This document shows positions 37,731 through 49,857 of a stretch of DNA of 64,000 nucleotides, piece after piece. The stretch lies in the NCBI GenBank assembly GCA_000818945.1, contig KN805375.1, positions 655,069 to 719,068 of the forward strand, written 5' to 3'. The stretch's first letter is position 1. Each line of letters begins with the position of its first letter. Position numbers and translations under genes: made by a program. Source of the DNA: Schizochytrium sp. CCTCC M209059 (lineage: Eukaryota > Sar > Bigyra > Thraustochytrida > Thraustochytriidae). A model generated the notes under the pieces. The model worked only from the letters and a program-made list of their open reading frames with translations. It was not told the origin of the DNA and ran no database searches.

Positions 37731-40700
37731 CTACTTGTGGCTCGTGAAAGACGAAGAGCGCTTCAGGTATCCTGCCGGAAACTGCATCGGGGTGTCTGGC
37801 ATGGCCTGCTTCGATGCATGCCGTCGGGAACGTCGGACGTGCCGCATTTGTACCATTGGCGTGCCCCGAACGGGAACGAACTCCACAGCGCGGTACAAGC
37901 CGGTAGACCCCGTCGACTGTTTGGACGAAAAACTGCCAGGACTCGTCAAGGACGCAGCTTCACCCGCGCTGTACCGCCGTTCCTCCTCCAACTCTTGTTG
38001 ATCAACATATTCGTCCTCTTCAAGATGGGCCTCGCCTCCAGCCTCGTCCTCAGCAGCCGCACCAAACTCGCTTCCCGCATCGGAAAAGTGTCCCTCGAGA
38101 ATTGAGCTTGCTGCTTGAGCATCATCGAAGCCGTCATCATACATGAGCTCATCCGCCTCTCCGAGGTCAGTGTTGATTGACCGACGCTCGATTCTCTCCT
38201 TCAAATGGGCAGCTAGCCGGCCCAGAGGCCGGAGAGCCGCGCTCCTGCGACCTCTGAGCAGCAATATAAAGGAAAATCCTAATGCAGCCACTACATCCAG
38301 TTGCATGTGGACGAGCGTTGCTTGCATCAACCATTTCATGAACTTCTCGATGGCTTCCAAAATTTGCACAGCCATCTGTGCAAACGCGCCGACGGCGAGA
38401 TCTGGCTCTGCTTCCTCGCGCATGGCCGCTTCAAACTTGGCGGATTCTTCAAGCTTGCGGGCTTCTTCCAATCGAGCAGCTTCCTCCAATTTGCGGGCTT
38501 CTTCAAGCTTACGAGCTTCTTCAAGCTTACGAGCTTCTTCAAGCTTACGAGCTCCTTCAAGCTTACGAGCTTCTTCAAGCTTACGAGCTTCCTCAAGCTT
38601 GCGAGCTTCTTCAAGCTTGCGAGCTTCTTCAAGCTTGCGAGCTTCTTCAAGCTTGCGAGCTTCTTCAAGCTTGCGAGCCTCTTCAAGCTTACGAGCTTCT
38701 TCAAGCTTGCGAGCTTCCTCTTGCTCACGCTTGGCGGCCTCTTCGCGCATACGGGTTTCCTCTTGCTCACGCTTAGCGGCCTCCTCAAGCTTGCGAGCTT
38801 CTTCAAGCTTGCGAGCTTCTTCAAGCTTGCGAACTTCCTCTTGCTCACGCTTGGCGGCCTCTTCGCGCTTACGGGTTTCCTCTTGCTCACGCTTAGCGGC
38901 CTCCTCAAGCTTGCGAGCTTCTTCAAGCTTGCGAGCTTCTTCAAGCTTGCGAACTTCCTCTTGCTCACGCTTGGCGGCCTCTTCGCGCTTACGGGTTTCC
39001 TCTTGCTCACGCTTAGCGGCCTCCTCAAGCTTGCGAGCTTCTTCAAGCTTGCGAGCTTCTTCAAGCTTGCGAACTTCCTCTTGCTCACGCTTGGCGGCCT
39101 CTTCGCGCTTACGGGTTTCCTCTTGCTCACGCTTAGCGGCCTCCTCAAGCTTGCGAGCTTCTTCAAGCTTGCGAGCTTCTTCAAGCTTGCGAGCTTCTTC
39201 AAGCTTGCGAGCTTCTTCAAGCTTGCGAGCTTCTTCAAGCTTGCGAGCTTCTTCAAGCTTGCGAGCTTCTTCAAGCTTGCGAGCTTCTTCAAGCTTGCGA
39301 GCTTCTTCAAGCTTGCGAGCTTCTTCAAGCTTGCGAGCTTCTTCAAGCTTGCGAGCTTCTTCAAGCTTGCGAGCTTCTTCAAGCTTGCGAGCTTCTTCAA
39401 GCTTGCGAGCTTCTTCAAGCTTGCGAGCTTCTTCAAGCTTGCGAGCTTCTTCAAGCTTGCGAGCTTCTTCAAGCTTGCGAGCTTCTTCAAGCTTGCGAGC
39501 TTCTTCAAGCTTGCGAGCTTCTTCAAGCTTGCGAGCTTCTTCAAGCTTGCGAGCTTCTTCAAGCTTGCGAGCTTCTTCAAGCTTGCGAGCTTCTTCAAGC
39601 TTGCGAGCTTCTTCAAGCTTGCGAGCTTCTTCAAGCTTGCGAGCTTCTTCAAGCTTGCGAGCTTCTTCAAGCTTGCGAGCTTCTTCAAGCTTGCGAGCTT
39701 CTTCAAGCTTGCGAGCTTCTTCAAGCTTGCGAGCTTCTTCAAGCTTGCGAGCTTCTTCAAGCTTGCGAGCTTCTTCAAGCTTGCGAGCTTCTTCAAGCTT
39801 GCGAGCTTCTTCAAGCTTGCGAGCTTCTTCAAGCTTGCGAGCTTCTTCAAGCTTGCGAGCTTCTTCAAGCTTGCGAGCTTCTTCAAGCTTGCGAGCTTCT
39901 TCAAGCTTGCGAGCTTCTTCAAGCTTGCGAGCTTCTTCAAGCTTGCGAGCTTCTTCAAGCTTGCGAGCTTCTTCAAGCTTGCGAGCTTCTTCAAGCTTGC
40001 GAGCTTCTTCAAGCTTGCGAGCTTCTTCAAGCTTGCGAGCTTCTTCAAGCTTGCGAGCTTCTTCAAGCTTGCGAGCTTCTTCAAGCTTGCGAGCTTCTTC
40101 AAGCTTGCGAGCTTCTTCAAGCTTGCGAGCTTCTTCAAGCTTGCGAGCTTCTTCAAGCTTGCGAGCTTCTTCAAGCTTGCGAGCTTCTTCAAGCTTGCGA
40201 GCTTCTTCAAGCTTGCGAGCTTCTTCAAGCTTGCGAGCTTCTTCAAGCTTGCGAGCTTCTTCAAGCTTGCGAGCTTCTTCAAGCTTGCGAGCTTCTTCAA
40301 GCTTGCGAGCTTCTTCAAGCTTGCGAGCTTCTTCAAGCTTGCGAGCTTCTTCAAGCTTGCGAGCTTCTTCAAGCTTGCGAGCTTCTTCAAGCTTGCGAGC
40401 TTCTTCAAGCTTGCGAGCTTCTTCAAGCTTGCGAGCTTCTTCAAGCTTGCGAGCTTCTTCAAGCTTGCGAGCTTCTTCAAGCTTGCGAGCTTCTTCAAGC
40501 TTGCGAGCTTCTTCAAGCTTGCGAGCTTCTTCAAGCTTGCGAGCTTCTTCAAGCTTGCGAGCTTCTTCAAGCTTGCGAGCTTCTTCAAGCTTGCGAGCTT
40601 CTTCAAGCTTGCGAGCTTCTTCAAGCTTGCGAGCTTCTTCAAGCTTGCGAGCTTCTTCAAGCTTGCGAGCTTCTTCAAGCTTGCGAGCTTCTTCAAGCTT

Positions 40701-43700
40701 GCGAGCTTCTTCAAGCTTGCGAGCTTCTTCAAGCTTGCGAGCTTCTTCAAGCTTGCGAGCTTCTTCAAGCTTGCGAGCTTCTTCAAGCTTGCGAGCTTCT
40801 TCAAGCTTGCGAGCTTCTTCAAGCTTGCGAGCTTCTTCAAGCTTGCGAGCTTCTTCAAGCTTGCGAGCTTCTTCAAGCTTGCGAGCTTCTTCAAGCTTGC
40901 GAGCTTCTTCAAGCTTGCGAGCTTCTTCAAGCTTGCGAGCTTCTTCAAGCTTGCGAGCTTCTTCAAGCTTGCGAGCTTCTTCAAGCTTGCGAGCTTCTTC
41001 AAGCTTGCGAGCTTCTTCAAGCTTGCGAGCTTCTTCAAGCTTGCGAGCTTCTTCAAGCTTGCGAGCTTCTTCAAGCTTGCGAGCTTCTTCAAGCTTGCGA
41101 GCTTCTTCAAGCTTGCGAGCTTCTTCAAGCTTGCGAGCTTCTTCAAGCTTGCGAGCTTCTTCAAGCTTGCGAGCTTCTTCAAGCTTGCGAGCTTCTTCAA
41201 GCTTGCGAGCTTCTTCAAGCTTGCGAGCTTCTTCAAGCTTGCGAGCTTCTTCAAGCTTGCGAGCTTCTTCAAGCTTGCGAGCTTCTTCAAGCTTGCGAGC
41301 TTCTTCAAGCTTGCGAGCTTCTTCAAGCTTGCGAGCTTCTTCAAGCTTGCGAGCTTCTTCAAGCTTGCGAGCTTCTTCAAGCTTGCGAGCTTCTTCAAGC
41401 TTGCGAGCTTCTTCAAGCTTGCGAGCTTCTTCAAGCTTGCGAGCTTCTTCAAGCTTGCGAGCTTCTTCAAGCTTGCGAGCTTCTTCAAGCTTGCGAGCTT
41501 CTTCAAGCTTGCGAGCTTCTTCAAGCTTGCGAGCTTCTTCAAGCTTGCGAGCTTCTTCAAGCTTGCGAGCTTCTTCAAGCTTGCGAGCTTCTTCAAGCTT
41601 GCGAGCTTCTTCAAGCTTGCGAGCTTCTTCAAGCTTGCGAGCTTCTTCAAGCTTGCGAGCTTCTTCAAGCTTGCGAGCTTCTTCAAGCTTGCGAGCTTCT
41701 TCAAGCTTGCGAGCTTCTTCAAGCTTGCGAGCTTCTTCAAGCTTGCGAGCTTCTTCAAGCTTGCGAGCTTCTTCAAGCTTGCGAGCTTCTTCAAGCTTGC
41801 GAGCTTCTTCAAGCTTGCGAGCTTCTTCAAGCTTGCGAGCTTCTTCAAGCTTGCGAGCTTCTTCAAGCTTGCGAGCTTCTTCAAGCTTGCGAGCTTCTTC
41901 AAGCTTGCGAGCTTCTTCAAGCTTGCGAGCTTCTTCAAGCTTGCGAGCTTCTTCAAGCTTGCGAGCTTCTTCAAGCTTGCGAGCTTCTTCAAGCTTGCGA
42001 GCTTCTTCAAGCTTGCGAGCTTCTTCAAGCTTGCGAGCTTCTTCAAGCTTGCGAGCTTCTTCAAGCTTGCGAGCTTCTTCAAGCTTGCGAGCTTCTTCAA
42101 GCTTGCGAGCTTCTTCAAGCTTGCGAGCTTCTTCAAGCTTGCGAGCTTCTTCAAGCTTGCGAGCTTCTTCAAGCTTGCGAGCTTCTTCAAGCTTGCGAGC
42201 TTCTTCAAGCTTGCGAGCTTCTTCAAGCTTGCGAGCTTCTTCAAGCTTGCGAGCTTCTTCAAGCTTGCGAGCTTCTTCAAGCTTGCGAGCTTCTTCAAGC
42301 TTGCGAGCTTCTTCAAGCTTGCGAGCTTCTTCAAGCTTGCGAGCTTCTTCAAGCTTGCGAGCTTCTTCAAGCTTGCGAGCTTCTTCAAGCTTGCGAGCTT
42401 CTTCAAGCTTGCGAGCTTCTTCAAGCTTGCGAGCTTCTTCAAGCTTGCGAGCTTCTTCAAGCTTGCGAGCTTCTTCAAGCTTGCGAGCTTCTTCAAGCTT
42501 GCGAGCTTCTTCAAGCTTGCGAGCTTCTTCAAGCTTGCGAGCTTCTTCAAGCTTGCGAGCTTCTTCAAGCTTGCGAGCTTCTTCAAGCTTGCGAGCTTCT
42601 TCAAGCTTGCGAGCTTCTTCAAGCTTGCGAGCTTCTTCAAGCTTGCGAGCTTCTTCAAGCTTGCGAGCTTCTTCAAGCTTGCGAGCTTCTTCAAGCTTGC
42701 GAGCTTCTTCAAGCTTGCGAGCTTCTTCAAGCTTGCGAGCTTCTTCAAGCTTGCGAGCTTCTTCAAGCTTGCGAGCTTCTTCAAGCTTGCGAGCTTCTTC
42801 AAGCTTGCGAGCTTCTTCAAGCTTGCGAGCTTCTTCAAGCTTGCGAGCTTCTTCAAGCTTGCGAGCTTCTTCAAGCTTGCGAGCTTCTTCAAGCTTGCGA
42901 GCTTCTTCAAGCTTGCGAGCTTCTTCAAGCTTGCGAGCTTCTTCAAGCTTGCGAGCTTCTTCAAGCTTGCGAGCTTCTTCAAGCTTGCGAGCTTCTTCAA
43001 GCTTGCGAGCTTCTTCAAGCTTGCGAGCTTCTTCAAGCTTGCGAGCTTCTTCAAGCTTGCGAGCTTCTTCAAGCTTGCGAGCTTCTTCAAGCTTGCGAGC
43101 TTCTTCAAGCTTGCGAGCTTCTTCAAGCTTGCGAGCTTCTTCAAGCTTGCGAGCTTCTTCAAGCTTGCGAGCTTCTTCAAGCTTGCGAGCTTCTTCAAGC
43201 TTGCGAGCTTCTTCAAGCTTGCGAGCTTCTTCAAGCTTGCGAGCTTCTTCAAGCTTGCGAGCTTCTTCAAGCTTGCGAGCTTCTTCAAGCTTGCGAGCTT
43301 CTTCAAGCTTGCGAGCTTCTTCAAGCTTGCGAGCTTCTTCAAGCTTGCGAGCTTCTTCAAGCTTGCGAGCTTCTTCAAGCTTGCGAGCTTCTTCAAGCTT
43401 GCGAGCTTCTTCAAGCTTGCGAGCTTCTTCAAGCTTGCGAGCTTCTTCAAGCTTGCGAGCTTCTTCAAGCTTGCGAGCTTCTTCAAGCTTGCGAGCTTCT
43501 TCAAGCTTGCGAGCTTCTTCAAGCTTGCGAGCTTCTTCAAGCTTGCGAGCTTCTTCAAGCTTGCGAGCTTCTTCAAGCTTGCGAGCTTCTTCAAGCTTGC
43601 GAGCTTCTTCAAGCTTGCGAGCTTCTTCAAGCTTGCGAGCTTCTTCAAGCTTGCGAGCTTCTTCAAGCTTGCGAGCTTCTTCAAGCTTGCGAGCTTCTTC

Positions 43701-46700
43701 AAGCTTGCGAGCTTCTTCAAGCTTGCGAGCTTCTTCAAGCTTGCGAGCTTCTTCAAGCTTGCGAGCTTCTTCAAGCTTGCGAGCTTCTTCAAGCTTGCGA
43801 GCTTCTTCAAGCTTGCGAGCTTCTTCAAGCTTGCGAGCTTCTTCAAGCTTGCGAGCTTCTTCAAGCTTGCGAGCTTCTTCAAGCTTGCGAGCTTCTTCAA
43901 GCTTGCGAGCTTCTTCAAGCTTGCGAGCTTCTTCAAGCTTGCGAGCTTCTTCAAGCTTGCGAGCTTCTTCAAGCTTGCGAGCTTCTTCAAGCTTGCGAGC
44001 TTCTTCAAGCTTGCGAGCTTCTTCAAGCTTGCGAGCTTCTTCAAGCTTGCGAGCTTCTTCAAGCTTGCGAGCTTCTTCAAGCTTGCGAGCTTCTTCAAGC
44101 TTGCGAGCTTCTTCAAGCTTGCGAGCTTCTTCAAGCTTGCGAGCTTCTTCAAGCTTGCGAGCTTCTTCAAGCTTGCGAGCTTCTTCAAGCTTGCGAGCTT
44201 CTTCAAGCTTGCGAGCTTCTTCAAGCTTGCGAGCTTCTTCAAGCTTGCGAGCTTCTTCAAGCTTGCGAACTTCCTCTTGCTCACGCTTGGCGGCCTCTTC
44301 GCGCATACGGGTTTCCTCTTGCTCACGCTTAGCGGCCTCCTCAAGCTTGGCAGCCTCTTCGCGCTTACGAGCTTCTTCAAGCTCACGAGCTTCTTCAAGC
44401 TTGCGAGCTTCTTCAAGCTTGCGAGCTTCTTCAAGCTTGCGAGCTTCTTCAAGCTTGCGAGCTTCTTCAAGCTTGCGAGCTTCTTCAAGCTTGCGAGCTT
44501 CTTCAAGCTTGCGAGCTTCCTCTTGCTCACGCTTGGCGGCCTCTTCGCGCTTACGGGTTTCCTCTTGCTCACGCTTAGCGGCCTCCTCAAGCTTGCGAGT
44601 CTCTTCAAGCTTGCGAGTCTCTTCAAGCTTGCGAGCCTCTTCGCGCTTACGAGCTTCTTCCATCTTGCGAACTTCCTCTTGCTCACGCTTGGCTGCCTCT
44701 TCGCGCTTACGGGCTTCCTCTTGCTCACGCTTAGCAGCCTCTTCATGCTTACGGATAACCTCTCGCTCACGCTTGGCAGCCTCTTCGCGCTTGCGGGCTT
44801 CCTCAATTTCCCGCTTTGCAGCCTCTTCGCGCTCGCGAATTGCTTCTTGCTCACGCTTCGCAGCCTCTTCGCGCTTGCGAGCTTCCTTTTCTTCACGCTT
44901 TGCGGCCTTCTCGCGGTCACGGGCTTCCTTTTCTTCGCGCGTCGCAGCCTTCTTGCGGGCACGGGCGTCTCTTTCTTCGCGCTCGCGAGCTTCTTCGTTG
45001 CGCATGAGTGCTTCCTTTTCACGCTTGGCGACTTCATCATGCTTATTCATCGAAAAGAGAAAGTCACAAAGAAGAGGTGACCCGAATCGACTTGCAGCAA
45101 AAGCATTGCGTCCCGGTGGGACTACCCTCTGGCCATCATTGTGGCAGACTCCCAAAATTGTGGAAAGTCCGCGCGCGTGTCGCATTCCAGAGCCCATACC
45201 GAGCGGTTCCGAAAAATACACAGCGAGGGAAAGAAGCAGAACACAGAATGCGAGGCGCAACATAGACACAAACCAACTTCTGCAGCGAGACTTGGGCTCG
45301 GATTCCTCTTGGCGAAGCGTTTCGACTGCTTCATCAAAAGTGAGTTGGGGTTCCGTAGCCTGCCCTTCTTTTTCCATGGCTTCGGCGCTAGCCACGGGAG
45401 CACGTGAACTTTTTCGCAAGCTCGATGGCGTGTACAGTGAGGACGACGTTACCTCCACTGGCTTGGCTCCAACAGGTTCGTCCGGTGTGGACGCGAGAAA
45501 GCGAATGCTTCGCTTCGGTGATCCTTCAAAGTACTCGTAATCTTCCTGACGAAGCTGCGCCGCCGCAATTCTTCCACCTGTGGTCGCCGGTGCTAAGCCA
45601 GAGGAATGATGCCCTGCAGGGGTGCGAAATTCGTTTGAAGTCACTGGAGAGGCACGCCGGGCCGAATGCGCTGGCCCTTGTAACAGCCTTTCTGCGAACT
45701 CAATCGCATCGTCCAGGTTCACCTCGTCAGGAACCGTTTGCGGCGTGGCCACCGCAGTCGAGCTCGCTCCGGGGCTTCCGAACTGGCGTGGATGCTTGCG
45801 CGTAGACAACGGAGTATCAGCGTCCTGAGGTTTTCGTGCGCTTAAAGCGACCGAAGCAGGCGTTGCTGGGCTTGGAGGTACAGACTCGTTGTCGGCAACC
45901 GCAGCGACGGAAGATGGTGATCCGATGAGCTCAGAATCGGTCTTGTCTCGCATCACTTCGGAGACAAGAGGAGGTGTGGATGGCGCACGCGTACCCGGCG
46001 TGTTTGCGGCCTGGAATCCCTGAAACCTAGCTGGGGTTTCCGGAACCTCACGCTCTTCATAGGGGGTGCTTGCCACAGCTCGCACAGAGCTCGGGGAAGA
46101 ATCCGGTCCACGCCGCGATGTTTGCGGAGTTGTGGGAGCTGCCACCTCTTGCGCGTCCCTAAGAGCACTTTCCCCGGTATTGGCGAAACAATCTTCTTCT
46201 GTGGTCGGTTGTGTAGCGTCCTCAGTCTCTTGCGCTCCTTCGGCTGTCGCCTCCCTTTCTGCTGCAGACACCCTTTCTGCCGCGGCCTCCCTTTCTGCCG
46301 CGGCCTCCCTTTCTGCCGCGACTTCTCTTTCGGCCGCAGCTTCTCTTTCACCGGCAACCTTGCGCTCGGCCTCTTCGCGTGCCATACGCTCGGTCTCCTC
46401 GCGCGCGATTCGTGCAGCCTCTTCGCGTTGCGCAGTGACTTCCTTACGCGCGGACTCCTCCCGCAAAGTTTCAGCTTGTTTGCGCACATTTTCGTCGATG
46501 AAGTCTTGCTCCATACGACGGCAGGCAGCATTGACAACCTGATTGACGCCTTCGTTGAGAAAGCTAGTAATGTACTCTTTGGCCTGGATTTCAGCAATGC
46601 GACGGCGTTCGGCAACCCGAGCGCGAAAGGAGATATTCACGGCGCGGTCGACAATGTCAGAGAGGATTTCTTGCGCCATGGTTCGCAATTTGACCTGCTG

Positions 46701-47666
46701 CTGGGCCTGGGGAAGCTTGTTCCGAATGCCAGGCCCGAGACGCGAACATAGATCAAAGGTTCCGCTTCTGCCAAGACCCTGCTCCAAATGAGCCGTGAGT
46801 TTGTTGACATCGCGCTCGACTTTCCATCTCGCTAGCTTGTCGAGACGGCTCTCGTACTCTGACCTTTCTTCTGAGGTCAAGAACGAATAGCTTTCCTCCT
46901 GCTGGAGAGCCAACTCGAGATGAGGAGCCCCAGGTGTGGAAAATGGTTCCATGGTCACGGGCGAGGCGTGCGTGTTTGCACGCCGACTCGCGATGGCTGT
47001 CGTGGCTGGCGGGCGAGGGTAGCTTCGCGAAGGCCCATCCCGACGCGACTGACGGCGGGAGTTTACGCGCGATTTCGTCGCTGAAAAATCCAGTTTTGCT
47101 CTTGCGCGGCCTTCGGGTCGACGGGACGGCGCATGACGCTGTGGCGAGCCAGGACTTTGCGGGCTCAATCTCTGGCGTGAAGCGCTACCTGTGGCGTCTT
47201 GATCATTCGTCATGTCGCGGAGTTGTGTTGACACCGTTTTTGCATCTTCACGGGAATCTGGTGGGCTTGCTTTGTTGCTTGGCTTGGGAATAAGGGAGCG
47301 TCGTCGAGACGACTTTCCCACGTCGGCGCTGTGAAGCGCTGACACGATCGCGCGAGATTCTGCGGATCCGGGCGTTGGCAAGAATGACCTGCGACGGAAG
47401 TTCTTGGCCTCAGGTTTTGCCGTGCCAGTTGCTGCGGCTCCTTTTCCGAGAGAATCTGCTCCGTGTTGCCGCTCTGCAAAATGATTGGAAGATTCCATTG
47501 TGCGATGCCCCTTGCGCCGGGCATTCGGCGAGGCATTCTCGTCGAGTGGCCCGGGCGTGGTCGTTTTCGCGCTCGAGAGGGGGGTCCCAGGTTTCGGTAA
47601 TCTGGACGCTGGAGTGAGACTCGCGGGCGGCCGCAGGTGGGAGGCCTGCGCGGGCGTTTCGTCCAT
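37731..47666 (-). CDS. Giant two-TM protein with a KLEEAR hexapeptide array
   Basis: 3311 residues in one uninterrupted frame from the ATG at 47666. The N-terminal about 780 residues are basic, Ser/Pro-rich with many Ser/Thr-Pro sites (possible CDK targets) and a helical Glu/Arg/Ala stretch (about 385-485). A membrane segment lies near residues 797-817 (MLRLAFCVLLLSLAVYF). From about 875 to 3075 the protein is a charged helix: first imperfect KREEEAR-type repeats, then 284 apparently identical hexads (EEARKL), then 40-residue compound repeats. A second hydrophobic segment near 3125 (VAALGFSFILLL) precedes an acidic then basic C-terminal tail of about 180 residues. Two membrane anchors with a huge charged helix between suggest an endomembrane or nuclear-envelope spacer or tether. 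No family recognised. The hexad is a single-alpha-helix (ER/K) type sequence rather than a heptad coiled coil. Confidence 0.8.
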   Translation of the reverse strand: MDETPAQASHLRPPASLTPASRLPKPGTPLSSAKTTTPGPLDENASPNARRKGHRTMESSNHFAERQHGADSLGKGAAATGTAKPEAKNFRRRSFLPTPGSAESRAIVSALHSADVGKSSRRRSLIPKPSNKASPPDSREDAKTVSTQLRDMTNDQDATGSASRQRLSPQSPGSPQRHAPSRRPEGRARAKLDFSATKSRVNSRRQSRRDGPSRSYPRPPATTAIASRRANTHASPVTMEPFSTPGAPHLELALQQEESYSFLTSEERSEYESRLDKLARWKVERDVNKLTAHLEQGLGRSGTFDLCSRLGPGIRNKLPQAQQQVKLRTMAQEILSDIVDRAVNISFRARVAERRRIAEIQAKEYITSFLNEGVNQVVNAACRRMEQDFIDENVRKQAETLREESARKEVTAQREEAARIAREETERMAREEAERKVAGEREAAAEREVAAEREAAAEREAAAERVSAAEREATAEGAQETEDATQPTTEEDCFANTGESALRDAQEVAAPTTPQTSRRGPDSSPSSVRAVASTPYEEREVPETPARFQGFQAANTPGTRAPSTPPLVSEVMRDKTDSELIGSPSSVAAVADNESVPPSPATPASVALSARKPQDADTPLSTRKHPRQFGSPGASSTAVATPQTVPDEVNLDDAIEFAERLLQGPAHSARRASPVTSNEFRTPAGHHSSGLAPATTGGRIAAAQLRQEDYEYFEGSPKRSIRFLASTPDEPVGAKPVEVTSSSLYTPSSLRKSSRAPVASAEAMEKEGQATEPQLTFDEAVETLRQEESEPKSRCRSWFVSMLRLAFCVLLLSLAVYFSEPLGMGSGMRHARGLSTILGVCHNDGQRVVPPGRNAFAASRFGSPLLCDFLFSMNKHDEVAKREKEALMRNEEAREREERDARARKKAATREEKEARDREKAAKREEKEARKREEAAKREQEAIREREEAAKREIEEARKREEAAKREREVIRKHEEAAKREQEEARKREEAAKREQEEVRKMEEARKREEARKLEETRKLEETRKLEEAAKREQEETRKREEAAKREQEEARKLEEARKLEEARKLEEARKLEEARKLEEARKLEEARKLEEARELEEARKREEAAKLEEAAKREQEETRMREEAAKREQEEVRKLEEARKLEEARKLEEARKLEEARKLEEARKLEEARKLEEARKLEEARKLEEARKLEEARKLEEARKLEEARKLEEARKLEEARKLEEARKLEEARKLEEARKLEEARKLEEARKLEEARKLEEARKLEEARKLEEARKLEEARKLEEARKLEEARKLEEARKLEEARKLEEARKLEEARKLEEARKLEEARKLEEARKLEEARKLEEARKLEEARKLEEARKLEEARKLEEARKLEEARKLEEARKLEEARKLEEARKLEEARKLEEARKLEEARKLEEARKLEEARKLEEARKLEEARKLEEARKLEEARKLEEARKLEEARKLEEARKLEEARKLEEARKLEEARKLEEARKLEEARKLEEARKLEEARKLEEARKLEEARKLEEARKLEEARKLEEARKLEEARKLEEARKLEEARKLEEARKLEEARKLEEARKLEEARKLEEARKLEEARKLEEARKLEEARKLEEARKLEEARKLEEARKLEEARKLEEARKLEEARKLEEARKLEEARKLEEARKLEEARKLEEARKLEEARKLEEARKLEEARKLEEARKLEEARKLEEARKLEEARKLEEARKLEEARKLEEARKLEEARKLEEARKLEEARKLEEARKLEEARKLEEARKLEEARKLEEARKLEEARKLEEARKLEEARKLEEARKLEEARKLEEARKLEEARKLEEARKLEEARKLEEARKLEEARKLEEARKLEEARKLEEARKLEEARKLEEARKLEEARKLEEARKLEEARKLEEARKLEEARKLEEARKLEEARKLEEARKLEEARKLEEARKLEEARKLEEARKLEEARKLEEARKLEEARKLEEARKLEEARKLEEARKLEEARKLEEARKLEEARKLEEARKLEEARKLEEARKLEEARKLEEARKLEEARKLEEARKLEEARKLEEARKLEEARKLEEARKLEEARKLEEARKLEEARKLEEARKLEEARKLEEARKLEEARKLEEARKLEEARKLEEARKLEEARKLEEARKLEEARKLEEARKLEEARKLEEARKLEEARKLEEARKLEEARKLEEARKLEEARKLEEARKLEEARKLEEARKLEEARKLEEARKLEEARKLEEARKLEEARKLEEARKLEEARKLEEARKLEEARKLEEARKLEEARKLEEARKLEEARKLEEARKLEEARKLEEARKLEEARKLEEARKLEEARKLEEARKLEEARKLEEARKLEEARKLEEARKLEEARKLEEARKLEEARKLEEARKLEEARKLEEARKLEEARKLEEARKLEEARKLEEARKLEEARKLEEARKLEEARKLEEARKLEEARKLEEARKLEEARKLEEARKLEEARKLEEARKLEEARKLEEARKLEEARKLEEARKLEEARKLEEARKLEEARKLEEARKLEEARKLEEARKLEEARKLEEARKLEEARKLEEARKLEEARKLEEARKLEEARKLEEARKLEEARKLEEARKLEEARKLEEARKLEEARKLEEARKLEEARKLEEARKLEEARKLEEARKLEEARKLEEARKLEEARKLEEARKLEEARKLEEARKLEEARKLEEARKLEEARKLEEARKLEEARKLEEARKLEEARKLEEARKLEEARKLEEARKLEEARKLEEARKLEEARKLEEARKLEEARKLEEARKLEEARKLEEARKLEEARKLEEARKLEEARKLEEARKLEEARKLEEARKLEEARKLEEARKLEEARKLEEAAKREQEETRKREEAAKREQEEVRKLEEARKLEEARKLEEAAKREQEETRKREEAAKREQEEVRKLEEARKLEEARKLEEAAKREQEETRKREEAAKREQEEVRKLEEARKLEEARKLEEAAKREQEETRMREEAAKREQEEARKLEEARKLEEARKLEEARKLEEARKLEEARKLEEARKLEEARKLEEARKLEGARKLEEARKLEEARKLEEARKLEEAARLEEARKLEESAKFEAAMREEAEPDLAVGAFAQMAVQILEAIEKFMKWLMQATLVHMQLDVVAALGFSFILLLRGRRSAALRPLGRLAAHLKERIERRSINTDLGEADELMYDDGFDDAQAASSILEGHFSDAGSEFGAAAEDEAGGEAHLEEDEYVDQQELEEERRYSAGEAASLTSPGSFSSKQSTGSTGLYRAVEFVPVRGTPMVQMRHVRRSRRHASKQAMPDTPMQFPAGYLKRSSSFTSHK
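38701..39180 (-). repeat. 120-bp compound repeat, four copies
   Basis: Four tandem 120-bp units (38701, 38821, 38941, 39061) at the C-terminal edge of the array inside the giant gene. Units 2-4 look identical; unit 1 differs at a few bases (for example GCGCAT for GCGCTT). Each encodes 40 residues: two KREQEE-type blocks plus three KLEEAR hexads. Confidence 0.9.
39157..44268 (-). repeat. 18-bp minisatellite, 284 copies, coding
   Basis: 5112 bp made of 284 units of GCTTCTTCAAGCTTGCGA (plus strand), coding for 1704 residues of EEARKL. Reading line by line I saw no substitution or indel. Each unit contains a HindIII site (AAGCTT). Degenerate versions flank the array on both sides (38440-39156 and 44269-45000). 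Confidence 0.95.

Positions 47667-49857
<2,191 letters not shown>

Noticed and set aside
38143..45540. Plus-strand open frames of 2465 and 2259 codons opposite the giant gene, and a second 2234-codon minus frame
   Set aside because: An 18-bp unit without stops keeps every frame open. These frames have no unique protein-like ends, while the 3311-codon frame has a good N-terminus, two membrane segments and a distinct C-terminus.
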